Below are positions 40,994 to 49,775 of a stretch of DNA of 64,000 nucleotides, piece by piece. A model generated the notes under the pieces. The model made no database searches, was not told the origin of the DNA, and saw only the letters and a list, made by a program, of their open reading frames with translations. The stretch is from the NCBI RefSeq assembly GCF_003112555.1, contig NZ_BEWB01000011.1, positions 1 to 64,000 of the forward strand. The letters are read 5' to 3'. Both the position numbers and the translations under genes were made by a program. The stretch's first letter is position 1. Each line of letters starts with the position of its first letter. The DNA is from Streptomyces coelicoflavus. Lineage in GTDB: Bacteria; Actinomycetota; Actinomycetes; Streptomycetales; Streptomycetaceae.

Positions 40994-42109
40994 CTACGCC
41001 CGCGGGTACCGCGACAGCCAGCCGGGGGACGAGCCCGCCGGGCCGTGCAGGGCGGGGCCCTGGGTCATCTCCATGGCGAAGTCGTCGGCCAGTTCCAGGA
41101 GGGTCGGGCGGCCCTCCAGTTCGGCCAGCCAGGCCGGGGGCAGGGCCGTCTCGCCGTGCAGGGCGCCGAGCAGGCCGCCCGTCAGCGCGCCGGTCGCCGC
41201 CGAGGGGCCGTCGTGGTTGACGGCGAGCCGCAGCCCGTGCCGTACGTCCTCGCCGACGAGGGCGCAGTACACCGCGGCGCCGACCAGGCCCTCCGCGGTG
41301 CCCGCGCCGAGCAGCCCGGTGACCCGCGCCGGGGTCGGCAGCCCCTGCCGCACCGAACCCAGCGCGTGCTGGAGGGCATCCGCCACGGGCTCGTGTCCCG
41401 GCCGGGCGGCGAGCAGCGCCAAGGCCCGCTGCACGGCGGCGTCCAGGCTCTCGCCCCGCGCCAGCCCGTGCACGATCACCGCGTACGCGCCCGCCGCCAG
41501 GCAGCCCACGGGGTGGCCGTGGGTCTGCGCCGCGCACTCCACGGCGAGCTGGGCGACCAGTTGCGGCTCCCAGCCGACCAGGAGCCCGAACGGCGCCGAG
41601 CGGGCGGCGGCCTCGGGGCCGCGCTCGTCGGGGTTCTTCGGCGCCTCGGGCGTGCCCATCGTCTCGTCGCCGAGGCCGAGCAGCAGCGAGCGCGGGGCGT
41701 CCCGGCGGACGTACAGCCACTCCTCGTGGGCCAGCCAGCCGTCGTCCTTGCGCCGCAGGTCCGGTCCCCAGTCGCGCTGGGTGGCGGCCCAGCGGCGGTA
41801 GGCCCGGTGCAGGTCGGTCGGCGGGTGCCAAGCGCCGGTGTCGCGTCGTACCTGGGCGCGGATCAGCCCGTCCACGGAGAACAGGGTGAGCTGCGTGAGG
41901 TGGGTGACGGCTCCCCGCCGGCCGTGGGCGGGGGCCAGGTCGGACAGCCCCTCCGCACCGTGGGCCTCCCGGATCGCGTCCAGGGCGAGGGAGTCGACGG
42001 GTGCGCCGAGGGCGTCCCCGACGGCCACGCCGAGCAGGGTCCCGCGCACCCGGCTGCGGAAGTCCTGCTGCTCCGCACGCCCCCAGACGGCACCGGTCGT
42101 CCCGCCCAC
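40994..42109 (-). CDS. ADP-ribosylglycohydrolase-like protein lacking metal-ligand residues
   Basis: A 371-residue protein. GTG at 42109 has GGGAGGT six bases upstream. The fold is that of ADP-ribosylglycohydrolases (RGTLLGVAVGDALGAPVDS, ECAAQTHGHPVGCLAAGAYA, ATGALTGGLLGALHG). In active members the metal motifs read TDDTQMTLFT and G(D/N)SD(S/T)TG. Here the same positions are THLTQLTLFS and DGPSAATG, so Asp residues of both magnesium sites are missing. This is probably a non-catalytic relative that only binds ADP-ribose or a related ligand. A CGTACGTACG palindrome lies 36 bases upstream of the start (42145-42154). Confidence 0.8.
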   Translation of the reverse strand: MGGTTGAVWGRAEQQDFRSRVRGTLLGVAVGDALGAPVDSLALDAIREAHGAEGLSDLAPAHGRRGAVTHLTQLTLFSVDGLIRAQVRRDTGAWHPPTDLHRAYRRWAATQRDWGPDLRRKDDGWLAHEEWLYVRRDAPRSLLLGLGDETMGTPEAPKNPDERGPEAAARSAPFGLLVGWEPQLVAQLAVECAAQTHGHPVGCLAAGAYAVIVHGLARGESLDAAVQRALALLAARPGHEPVADALQHALGSVRQGLPTPARVTGLLGAGTAEGLVGAAVYCALVGEDVRHGLRLAVNHDGPSAATGALTGGLLGALHGETALPPAWLAELEGRPTLLELADDFAMEMTQGPALHGPAGSSPGWLSRYPRA

Positions 42110-42214
42110 CCGGACCTCCCCTCGGCACTGTCCACACCACTGTCCGTACGTACGACGTCCAGCACTGTATGCGAACAGAAGTGGTCGGTCAGGGTCGGAA
42201 CGGTGTGGAAACGT

Positions 42215-43143
42215 TCACGTGCCCTCGCACACCTCGCGGCAGCAGCGGACGAAGTCCTGGACGACGGGGTCGGCGTCGTCGGCGCGGGCCCAGGCGACCG
42301 CGACCCGGCTGGGACCGATCCCGGTGACGGGGCGGTGGACCACGCCGGGGCGGGTGTAGAAGCGGGCCGCCGACTCGGGGGCGAGCGCGACGCCGTAGCC
42401 GTTGGCGATCGCGGTGAGCCAGTCGTCGGGCTGCTCGGTGACCGCGCCGATGCGCACGGGGTGGTCGTCGCGCTCGTCGGCGGCCAGCCAGTACTCACGC
42501 CAGGGGCCCGTCTCGGGCGGGGCGGCCACGAAGGGCTCGTCCCACAGCTCGCGGAAGTCGATCGTCCCGCGCCCGGCCAGCGGGTGGTTCTCGGGGAGTG
42601 CCACGCAGCGGGGCTCGCTGAACAGCTCCACCACACGCAGCGTCTCCTGCCCGGGGAACGGCAGCCGCACCAGGGCGACGTCGACGTCCGAGTCGGCCAG
42701 CCCCGCCGTCGGGTTCGACCACGCGGCCTGCCTCATCTCGGCCCGCCAGTCCGGACGGCGCCGGGCGAACTCGGCGATGATCGGCTGCGTCGCCTCGTTG
42801 GCGGCGCTGGCGAGGAAGCCCACCCGCAGGATCCGGTCCGCCCGGCGCGCGGCGGACCTCGTCTCGCGCAGTGCCGCCTGCCACCCGGCGAGGAAACCGG
42901 GCACCCGCGCCGCGAGCGCCCGGCCCGGCTCGGTGAGGGCCATGCCGCTGCGCGAGCGCGTGAAGAGGGGCACCCCCAGTGCGGACTCCAACTGCCGGAT
43001 CTGCTTGGTCAGCGCGGGCTGGGAGACGTACAGCCTCCCCCAGTGCCTGAACGGCCTGGGGGGACCCCCATCGCCGCCCGGGTCAGGCTGCCTTCCTCCG
43101 CCACGGTCGCGAAGTACCGCAGCAATCGGGTGTCGACATCCAT
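42215..43143 (-). pseudogene. LysR-family regulator split by a palindromic repeat
   Basis: The natural start is ATG at 43143 (MDVDTRLLRYFATVAEEGSL, TRAA), the first half of a LysR helix-turn-helix. A palindromic repeat of about 38 bases follows (43034-43071). After it the LysR sequence resumes in another frame with LYVSQPALTKQIRQLESALG and continues to 42215 through a normal LysR substrate domain (FLASAANEATQPIIAEFARR). The original frame stops soon after the repeat. The regulator should therefore be inactive, unless a shifted start gives a protein without a functional HTH. It is divergent from the DoxX-like gene, its likely former target. Confidence 0.85.
43034..43071. repeat. Palindromic REP-like element inserted in lysR
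   Basis: CCCCCAG-T-GCC, loop TGAAC, GGC-CTGGGGG folds into a stem of 10 pairs with one bulge, followed by GGGGGGACCCCCAT. Repeats of this type (hairpin of Cs and Gs flanked by GGGACCCCCA) are scattered through Streptomyces genomes. It interrupts the helix-turn-helix codons of lysR and changes the frame, so it arrived after the gene was made. Confidence 0.75.
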
Positions 43144-43227
43144 TCCACCAGGTTATAGAAGCAGGTATTGGACGTCGCGGTGGGCGCCGGTGAGGCTGGA
43201 GGAACACCACTGGAAGGAAGCGAGCCC

Positions 43228-43578
43228 GTGTACACCGCCTACGTGACCGTCACCGTCGTGGCGATCGTCGCCCATGCCGGGATCGCCGTCGCGGACCTGC
43301 TGCGCGCCCCGTTCGTCCTCGCCAACTCGGCCGAGGTGGGGGTCCCCGCGTCGTGGCTCCCGTGGCTGGCCGGCCTCAAGGGGGCAGGAGCCGCCGGGCT
43401 CCTCGTCGGCCTGCTGGGCGTCAGGCCGCTCGGCGTCGCGGCGGCGGCCGGCCTCGTCCTCTTCTTCGTCGGCGCGGTCGCCGCACACCTCCGCGCCCGG
43501 GTCTTCCACAACATCGCCTTCCCCCTCGGATACCTGGCGCTCGGCACCGCGGCGCTCGTCGTGGGGGCGGCCGCGTGA
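43228..43578 (+). CDS. DoxX-like small membrane protein
   Basis: A 116-residue protein. GTG at 43228 (VYTAYVTVTVVAIVAHAGIA) has GGAAGGAAG upstream. Four hydrophobic segments with a short loop (GVPASWLPWLAGLKGAGAAG) match the DoxX_2/DUF family of small membrane proteins. It lies divergent to the broken lysR gene and probably was controlled by it. Function unknown. Confidence 0.78.
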   Translation: MYTAYVTVTVVAIVAHAGIAVADLLRAPFVLANSAEVGVPASWLPWLAGLKGAGAAGLLVGLLGVRPLGVAAAAGLVLFFVGAVAAHLRARVFHNIAFPLGYLALGTAALVVGAAA

Positions 43579-43734
43579 CGGACCGGCCGCCGGGCCGGGC
43601 CGGCCGCCCGCCGGACAGCCGGTCGGGGGTGGAGGAAGGTACACCCCGTTTCCGCCGCCTGGCCCCATCGAGCGGGCGGCCGGTTCGCGAAAGGCTCAAG
43701 GCGTTCCGAGAGCAGCCTTGTTGAGAGGATCCCC

Positions 43735-44997
43735 GTGTCCGACCGTCTTTCCGCCTCCGCCTCCGCCTCCGCCTCCGCCTCCACCCCCGCTTCCGCCTCC
43801 GTCGCCGTCCCGTCCGGGCCGAGGAAGCGGCGCGGGCGCGTGCTGTCGGCGGTCGCCGCGCTCGCGGTCCTGGGCGGCGGCCTCGCCGTGACCGGTTCCC
43901 TGGCCTACGGCGCCCAGGGCCACGCCGGTCACCGCGACGCCGTGCGCGAGGGTGCGAAGGACCTGGTGCGCGAGGACGGGTTCCCCGCCGCACTGGTCGC
44001 CGACCAGGGACGCGACGGACGCGTCCGCGACTACACGGCCGGCACCGGCGACCTGGAGACCGGCGCGTCCGTGCCGGTCGACGGACAGGTCAGGGCGGGC
44101 AGCAACACCAAGGCCCTCACCGCGGCGGTGGTGCTCCAGCTGGTCGGCGAGGGCAAGGTGAAGCTGGACGAGCCGATCGAGACGTACCTGCCGGGTCTGG
44201 TGCGCGGCGACGGCATCGACGGCGGCCGCATCACCGTGCGGAACCTGCTCCAGCACACCAGCGGTCTGCCCGACTACGTCCAGACGCTGGGCCCGGACCC
44301 GTTCGAGGTCCGCGACACGTACTACAACCCGCGTGACCTGATCGACCTCGCCCTGAGCCAGAAGGCGGCGTTCGAGCCCGGCGCGAAGTGGCAGTACAGC
44401 AACACCAACTACGTCCTGGCGGGCCTGCTCGTCGAGAAGGTCACCGGCCGCCCCTTCGGCGAGGAGATCACCGGCCGGATCATCCGCCCCCTCGGCCTGA
44501 AGGACACCTACTGGCCGAACGTCGGCGAGCGCGGCATCCGGGGCGCCCACCCCAAGGGCTACGCCGCCGCCACCCCCGGCGCGCCGCTGGCGGACATCAC
44601 CCGCCTCGACCCGTCCCAGGCCTGGTCCGCCGGGCAGTTGGTCACCACCCCGCGCGACCTGAACCGCTTCTTCTCCGCCCTGCTCGACGGCAAGGTGCTG
44701 GAGGCCGCCGAGCTGAAGGAGATGCAGACCACGGTCCCGGTCACCGAGGGCGCCCCCGCGCCGGGCACCGGATACGGCCTGGGCCTCTTCCGCACTCCCC
44801 TGTCCTGCGGCGTCGAGCTGTGGGGCCACGGCGGCTCCATCCACGGCTACGAGACCTACGGCGGCGCCACGCGGGACGGCCGCGCGGCCACGGTGGCGAC
44901 GACGGCCCTGTCCAGCTCGGTGGCCGCCGAACCGGCCGACATGATGGCGGCCCACCAGCACGTCTTCGACCTGGTGGACACGGCGGTGTGCGAGTAG
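43735..44997 (+). CDS. Secreted class C beta-lactamase-family serine hydrolase (D,D-peptidase type)
   Basis: A 420-residue protein. GTG at 43735 follows GAGAGG. The N-terminus has a Ser-Ala repeat (SASASASASASTPASAS) and then a signal peptide (RKRRGRVLSAVAALAVLGGG, ending near GAQG). The active-site motifs are SxxK at Ser123-Lys126 (GSNTKALT), YxN at Tyr221-Asn223 (YSNTNY) and HxG in WGHGGSIHGY. This is the R61-type D-alanyl-D-alanine carboxypeptidase/esterase family of Streptomyces. It may act on peptidoglycan precursors or small esters; the exact substrate cannot be told. Confidence 0.9.
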   Translation: MSDRLSASASASASASTPASASVAVPSGPRKRRGRVLSAVAALAVLGGGLAVTGSLAYGAQGHAGHRDAVREGAKDLVREDGFPAALVADQGRDGRVRDYTAGTGDLETGASVPVDGQVRAGSNTKALTAAVVLQLVGEGKVKLDEPIETYLPGLVRGDGIDGGRITVRNLLQHTSGLPDYVQTLGPDPFEVRDTYYNPRDLIDLALSQKAAFEPGAKWQYSNTNYVLAGLLVEKVTGRPFGEEITGRIIRPLGLKDTYWPNVGERGIRGAHPKGYAAATPGAPLADITRLDPSQAWSAGQLVTTPRDLNRFFSALLDGKVLEAAELKEMQTTVPVTEGAPAPGTGYGLGLFRTPLSCGVELWGHGGSIHGYETYGGATRDGRAATVATTALSSSVAAEPADMMAAHQHVFDLVDTAVCE

Positions 44998-45046
44998 CTG
45001 CCGCCACGGACCCGGTCCGCCTGCCCCGGGGGCACGCGGGCCGGGT

Positions 45047-45721
45047 TCAGCGGCGCAGCGACTCGCGCCAGGCGTCGGCGAGCGCGTCGAGGTCCCTGCG
45101 CCGCTCGTTCCGCAGGTTCCGCGCCTCGTCGGTCCCGGGGTCCAGGAGGTGGCCGAGGGGCCTGGCACGGCGCCGGAATCCGACGCTCTCCCACAGCGCC
45201 GCGATCTTCTCGACCGCCCGCCGGTACTCGGCCTCGGGCCTGGGACGGTCCGGGAACTCCGTGGGGTGGGTGTCCGTGATGACGGCGCTGCAACCGTCGG
45301 CCAGGGTCCACACGGCCTCGGCCGCGAGGACCGGCCCGAGGCCGAAGCCCCGCCAGGCGGGATCCAGCCGCACGTCGAAGAGGACGAGCAGGTCGCCGTC
45401 GCAGGTCGTCATGGTGTCCCGGAACTCCTGGCGGTATCCGCCCCGGCCGAGGTCGTAGACGCCGAGGACCAGGTTGGACAGCTGGGTGTCGTAGGCCTCC
45501 GCGTCGGAGAACGGGAACGGGCTGAACCTCTCGTCCATCCGCAGGCGGAAGAGCCTCATCCGGCCGATCTCCGGGAACTGCCCCCACCGGATGGACACAT
45601 CCCATTCGTCGAAGCCGTTCTCGTCCCCCTCCGAGCTGACGAAGTGCGACGACTGGTACTCCAGGTTCAGCTTCCGCGGGTTGCCGGGCAGCTCGTCGAC
45701 GGAACGCTTCGAAGAGATCAC
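45047..45721 (-). CDS. GNAT-like hypothetical protein
   Basis: A 224-residue protein. Residues about 110-150 (LLVLFDVRLDPAWRGFGLGP, VLAAEAVW) resemble the acetyl-CoA-binding strand and loop of GNAT acetyltransferases (RGxGLG). The N-terminal 100 residues have no known family. The GTG start at 45721 has only a weak site (GGGTCCCGGAAC). It is divergent from the DUF2165 gene, 52 bases away. Confidence 0.65.
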   Translation of the reverse strand: MISSKRSVDELPGNPRKLNLEYQSSHFVSSEGDENGFDEWDVSIRWGQFPEIGRMRLFRLRMDERFSPFPFSDAEAYDTQLSNLVLGVYDLGRGGYRQEFRDTMTTCDGDLLVLFDVRLDPAWRGFGLGPVLAAEAVWTLADGCSAVITDTHPTEFPDRPRPEAEYRRAVEKIAALWESVGFRRRARPLGHLLDPGTDEARNLRNERRRDLDALADAWRESLRR

Positions 45722-45773
45722 GTTCCGGGACCCTACCTACTCGCCCGGTTCCCGGCTTGGGGATAGTGCTGCC

Positions 45774-46283
45774 ATGACCAACATCCCCCGCAGCACCCTG
45801 TTACTCGCGTCCACCGTGCTCACCGCGGTGCTCGCCCTCTACATCGCCCTCGTGGCCCTCGGGAACATCACCGACTTCGACAACAACCAGCAGTACGTGC
45901 ACCACGTCCTCGCCATGGACACCACGTTCAAGGACGACGACCTGATGTGGCGGGCGATCACGAGCAAGGGGCTCCAGGACACCGCCTACGTGGCGATCAT
46001 CGTCTGGGAGACCGCCGCCGCGCTCGTGCTGATCTGGGCGACCTGGCTCTGGATACGCCGGCAGCACGCCCCCGCGCGGCGCTTCACCACGTACGGCACG
46101 CTCATGCTGATGCTGCTGTTCGGCGCCGGGTTCCTCGCGATCGGCGGGGAGTGGTTCGCGATGTGGCAGTCGGAGGACTGGAACGGCCTGGACGCGGCGA
46201 CGCGGGTGCTGCTGTTCAGCGGCGTCGTGCTGATCGTGGCCCACCTGCCGTCCGGCGAGGCGGAGACCACGAACCCACAGTGA
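45774..46283 (+). CDS. DUF2165-family membrane protein
   Basis: A 169-residue protein starting MTNIPRSTLLLASTVLTAVL. It has four membrane helices and the DUF2165 signature (LVALGNITDFDNNQQYVHHV, LAMDTTFKD, then GGEWFAMWQSEDWNG). Proteins of this family are predicted small integral membrane proteins without known activity. The stop lies 2 bases before the stop of the converging gene. Confidence 0.85.
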   Translation: MTNIPRSTLLLASTVLTAVLALYIALVALGNITDFDNNQQYVHHVLAMDTTFKDDDLMWRAITSKGLQDTAYVAIIVWETAAALVLIWATWLWIRRQHAPARRFTTYGTLMLMLLFGAGFLAIGGEWFAMWQSEDWNGLDAATRVLLFSGVVLIVAHLPSGEAETTNPQ

Positions 46284-46284
46284 C

Positions 46285-46854
46285 CTACGCGACCACGGTG
46301 ACCGTCGTGCCGGACGTGCCGAACTCCCACAGCGCGTCGCCGTCCGCCTTGGGCAGCCGTATGCCGCCGGTCTTGGCACCGTCGGCGGGCGGCGGCGGCG
46401 AGGACCCGTCCACCGCGTTGGAGAAGGCGACCCAGACGCCGTCCTCCTGGGTGAAGTACATGATCTGCTCGACCTGAACCCCGTCGGAGCCCGTCGTCGG
46501 ATCCTGGCGGCGGGTGCCGACGCTGTACTTGCCGGGGTCGGGGTCGACCGTGCCCGGCCACACCTTGAAGGAACGCCGGGTGGCGTCGCTGGCGTCGACC
46601 AGCCACACCCGGTCCTTGCCCACCGAGTAGACGACGCGCCGCCCGGTGCCGGAATCCGCCGGTACCGGGGCCGGGGCGGTCTCCTTCGGCGTGGGGTGCG
46701 CTTCCGCCGACGCCGACGGCTTCGGTTTGGTCGCCGCGGCGGTGGGGTGGGGTCCCCGGTCCGCCTGTACGGCCAGGACGGTCACCGCCGCTGTCGCGCC
46801 CACGGTCAGACCGGAGACCCACGCCCATGAGGGAAGTCGGGCAGGCACGGGCAC
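46285..46854 (-). CDS. Exported or membrane-anchored protein of unknown function
   Basis: A 189-residue protein. GTG at 46854 has GAGGAG four to six bases upstream. One N-terminal hydrophobic segment (LTVGATAAVTVLAVQA) is followed by a Pro/Ala/Thr-rich linker and a beta-rich domain of about 120 residues (VVYSVGKDRVWLVDASDATR, MYFTQEDGVWVAFSNAVDG, ALWEFGTSGTTVTVVA). I do not recognise the domain. It probably sits outside the membrane, held by its N-terminus. Confidence 0.7.
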   Translation of the reverse strand: MPVPARLPSWAWVSGLTVGATAAVTVLAVQADRGPHPTAAATKPKPSASAEAHPTPKETAPAPVPADSGTGRRVVYSVGKDRVWLVDASDATRRSFKVWPGTVDPDPGKYSVGTRRQDPTTGSDGVQVEQIMYFTQEDGVWVAFSNAVDGSSPPPPADGAKTGGIRLPKADGDALWEFGTSGTTVTVVA

Positions 46855-46941
46855 GCATCTCCTCAGCTACGAGAACCCCGACACACCGGGGGCCCGATCA
46901 TCGTACTGCGCACCCGCCGCACTCCCGAAGCGCGCGCCCCC

Positions 46942-49545
46942 CTAGTCCAGGACCGGCAGCAGCTCCGGCAGGTGCCCGTCCGAGTCCCGCGCCGCCCGCT
47001 GCCGCTCCTCGGGGACCGGGCCGTACAGGGTGGTGCGCGGCTTGGCCGGGCGGCCGGCCGCGTCGGCGACCGCGATCAGGTCCTTGACCGATTTGTACGA
47101 CCCGTAGGACGAGCCCGCCATGCGGGAGATCGTCTCCTCCATGAGGGTGCCGCCCAGGTCGTTGGCGCCGGAGCGGAGCATCTCCGCCGCGCCCTCCGTG
47201 CCCAGTTTCACCCAGCTCGTCTGAATGTTGGGGATGTGCGGGTGCAGGAGGAGGCGGGCCATCGCCGTGACCGCGCGGTTGTCCCGGAGGGTCGGGCCCG
47301 GCCGCGCGATACCGGCCAGATACACCGGGGCGTTGGTGTGGATGAAGGGGAGCGTCACGAACTCCGTGAAGCCGCCCGTGCGCTGCTGGATCCCGGCGAG
47401 GGTGCGCAGGTGGCCCAGCCAGTGGCGGGGCTGGTCGACGTGGCCGTACATCATCGTGGACGAGGAGCGGATGCCCAGCTCGTGGGCCGTCTCGATCACC
47501 TCGATCCAGGTGGCCGCCGGCAGCTTGCCCTTGGTGAGGATCCAGCGGACCTCGTCGTCGAGGATCTCCGCCGCCGTGCCCGGGACCGAGTCCAGGCCCG
47601 CCTCCTTCGCGGCGCTCAGCCACTCCCTGATCGACATGCCGGTGCGGGTCGCGCCGTTGACGACCTCCATCGGCGAGAACGCGTGCACGTGCATGCCGGG
47701 GACCCGGGCCTTCACCGCCCGCGCGATGTCGAAGTACGCGGTGCCCGGCAGGTCGGGGTGGATGCCGCCCTGCATGCAGACCTCCACCGCGCCCACGTCC
47801 CACGCCTGTTGGGCGCGGTCGGCGACCTGGTCCAGGGAGAGCGTGTAGGCGTCGGCGTCCGTGCGGCGCTGGGCGAAGGCGCAGAAACGGCAGCCGGTGT
47901 AGCAGACGTTGGTGAAGTTGATGTTGCGGGTGACGATGTACGTGACGTCGTCACCGACCACCGACCTGCGCACGTCGTCGGCGACGGAGCACAGGGCGTC
48001 CAGCGCCGGGCCGTCGGCGTGCAGCAGGGCGAGCGCCTCGTCGTCCGTGAGCCGCGTCGGGTCGTCGGCCGCCGTGGCCAGCGCGGCGCGCACGTCGGTG
48101 TCGATGCGCTCGGGTGCCATGCCGGGGGCGGCGGCCTCGCGCAGGGCGCCCCAGTCGCCGTACACCTCGTCGAAGTCGTCGCGGCGGTCCGAGGTACGGC
48201 CCTCGGTGTCGATGGTGGCGTGCAGGTCGGTGCGGCCGGTGGCGGTGAAGGCCTCGTCCGGTTCCTGCCAGGCGTGTCCCTCGACCACCGCGTCCTCGCG
48301 GGCGAGACCGGTCTCCGGGTCGGCGAGCGCGGCGACGTGCGGGCGCAGCCGCGGGTCCAGCCAGGGCTCGCCGCGCCGCACGAACTCCGGGTACACGCAG
48401 AGCCGTTCACGCAGCTCGAAGCCGGCCGCCCGGGACGTCGCGGCGAGTTCGTCGATCTGCGGCCAGGGGCGCTCGGGGTTGACGTGGTCGATGGTGAGCG
48501 GGGACACGCCGCCCCAGTCGTCGATGCCCGCGCCGATCAGCCGCTCGTACTCCGCGTCCACCAGGTTGGGCGGGGCCTGGAGACAGGCGGAGGGGCCCAT
48601 GATGTGCCGGGCGACGGCGACCGTGGCGACCAGCTCGTCCAGTTCGGCGTCCGGCATGCCGCGCATCGCCGTGTCCGGCTTGGCGCGGAAGTTCTGGATG
48701 ATCAGTTCCTGGACGCCGTGGTAGGCGCGGGAGACCTTGCGCAGCGCGAAGAGGGACGCGGCCCGCTCCTCGTACGTCTCGCCGATGCCGATGAGGATGC
48801 CGGAGGTGAAGGGGACCGAGGAGCGTCCGGCGTCCTCCAGGACGCGCAGCCGTACGGCGGGCTCCTTGTCGGGCGAGCCGTGGTGCGGGCCGCCGGGCTC
48901 GGACCACAGGCGGGTCGCGGTGGTCTCCAGCATCATGCCCATGGACGGTGCGACGGGCTTGAGCCGCTGGAAGTCCGTCCAGGTCATGACGCCGGGGTTG
49001 AGATGCGGGAGGAGGCCCGTCTCCTCCAGGATGCGGATGGAGATCGCGCGGACGTAGGCGATCGTGTCGTCGTAGCCGTGCGCGTCCAGCCACTCCCTGG
49101 CCTCCGGCCAGCGCTCCTCGGGCTTGTCGCCGAGGGTGATGAGGGCTTCCTTGCAGCCGAGGGCCGCGCCCTTGCGCGCGATGTCCAGGACCTCGTCCGG
49201 CGACATGAACATCCCGTGGCCGGCGCGGCGCAGCTTGCCGGGGACGGTGACGAAGGTGCAGTAGTGGCACTTGTCCCGGCACAGCCGGGTCAGCGGGACG
49301 AAGACGCTCTTGGAGTACGTGATGACGCCGGGCCGCCCGGCCGCCTCCAGTCCCGCGTCCCGGACCCGGGCGGCGGAGGCGGTGAGGGCGTCGAGGTCGG
49401 CGCCGCGCGCCTGGAGCAGCACGGCGGCCTCGGACACGTCGAGGGCGACGCCGTCCCGGGCGCGTTTCAGGGCGCGACGCATGGAGTTCTCGGTGGGGCC
49501 GGTGGGGTCGGCGGGTCCGGTTCCGGAGGTCGCGGAGGTCGTCAT
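46942..49545 (-). CDS. fbiC: FO synthase (CofG-CofH fusion)
   Basis: An 867-residue bifunctional radical-SAM enzyme. The N-terminal CofG half has a CxxxCxxC cluster motif at Cys89, Cys93 and Cys96 (CRDKCHYC), and the C-terminal CofH half has one at Cys548, Cys552 and Cys555 (CYTGCRFC). The enzyme joins tyrosine and 5-amino-6-ribitylamino-uracil to make FO, the deazaflavin core of coenzyme F420. The fusion of both subunits is standard in actinobacteria. The ribosome site AAGG abuts the ATG. F420 is needed by reductases and by several antibiotic pathways of Streptomyces, and a deazaflavin-reductase-like gene is close by at 52232. Confidence 0.96.
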   Translation of the reverse strand: MTTSATSGTGPADPTGPTENSMRRALKRARDGVALDVSEAAVLLQARGADLDALTASAARVRDAGLEAAGRPGVITYSKSVFVPLTRLCRDKCHYCTFVTVPGKLRRAGHGMFMSPDEVLDIARKGAALGCKEALITLGDKPEERWPEAREWLDAHGYDDTIAYVRAISIRILEETGLLPHLNPGVMTWTDFQRLKPVAPSMGMMLETTATRLWSEPGGPHHGSPDKEPAVRLRVLEDAGRSSVPFTSGILIGIGETYEERAASLFALRKVSRAYHGVQELIIQNFRAKPDTAMRGMPDAELDELVATVAVARHIMGPSACLQAPPNLVDAEYERLIGAGIDDWGGVSPLTIDHVNPERPWPQIDELAATSRAAGFELRERLCVYPEFVRRGEPWLDPRLRPHVAALADPETGLAREDAVVEGHAWQEPDEAFTATGRTDLHATIDTEGRTSDRRDDFDEVYGDWGALREAAAPGMAPERIDTDVRAALATAADDPTRLTDDEALALLHADGPALDALCSVADDVRRSVVGDDVTYIVTRNINFTNVCYTGCRFCAFAQRRTDADAYTLSLDQVADRAQQAWDVGAVEVCMQGGIHPDLPGTAYFDIARAVKARVPGMHVHAFSPMEVVNGATRTGMSIREWLSAAKEAGLDSVPGTAAEILDDEVRWILTKGKLPAATWIEVIETAHELGIRSSSTMMYGHVDQPRHWLGHLRTLAGIQQRTGGFTEFVTLPFIHTNAPVYLAGIARPGPTLRDNRAVTAMARLLLHPHIPNIQTSWVKLGTEGAAEMLRSGANDLGGTLMEETISRMAGSSYGSYKSVKDLIAVADAAGRPAKPRTTLYGPVPEERQRAARDSDGHLPELLPVLD

Positions 49546-49775
49546 CCTTCGAGCATACGAGCGGCGTGATCAGCACGGGGCCCCCGTCCCGGCGAGCGGC
49601 ACGCCCGTCCCGGCGGGCCACCGCGCCGTTCCCGGTCCTCAATGACCCCTCAATGCGCCGACCCCCTTCCCTTGTCCGGGAGTTCACGGCTCAATACCAG
49701 GGTTGCACGCACCACCCCTGCACCACCGACGTCACGTCACCGACGGCACACGACGACGACACCTGGAGCAGCAGC

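Noticed and set aside
46972..49569. 865-codon open frame opposite fbiC
   Set aside because: It mirrors the high-GC fbiC sequence, which has two clear radical-SAM motifs on the other strand.
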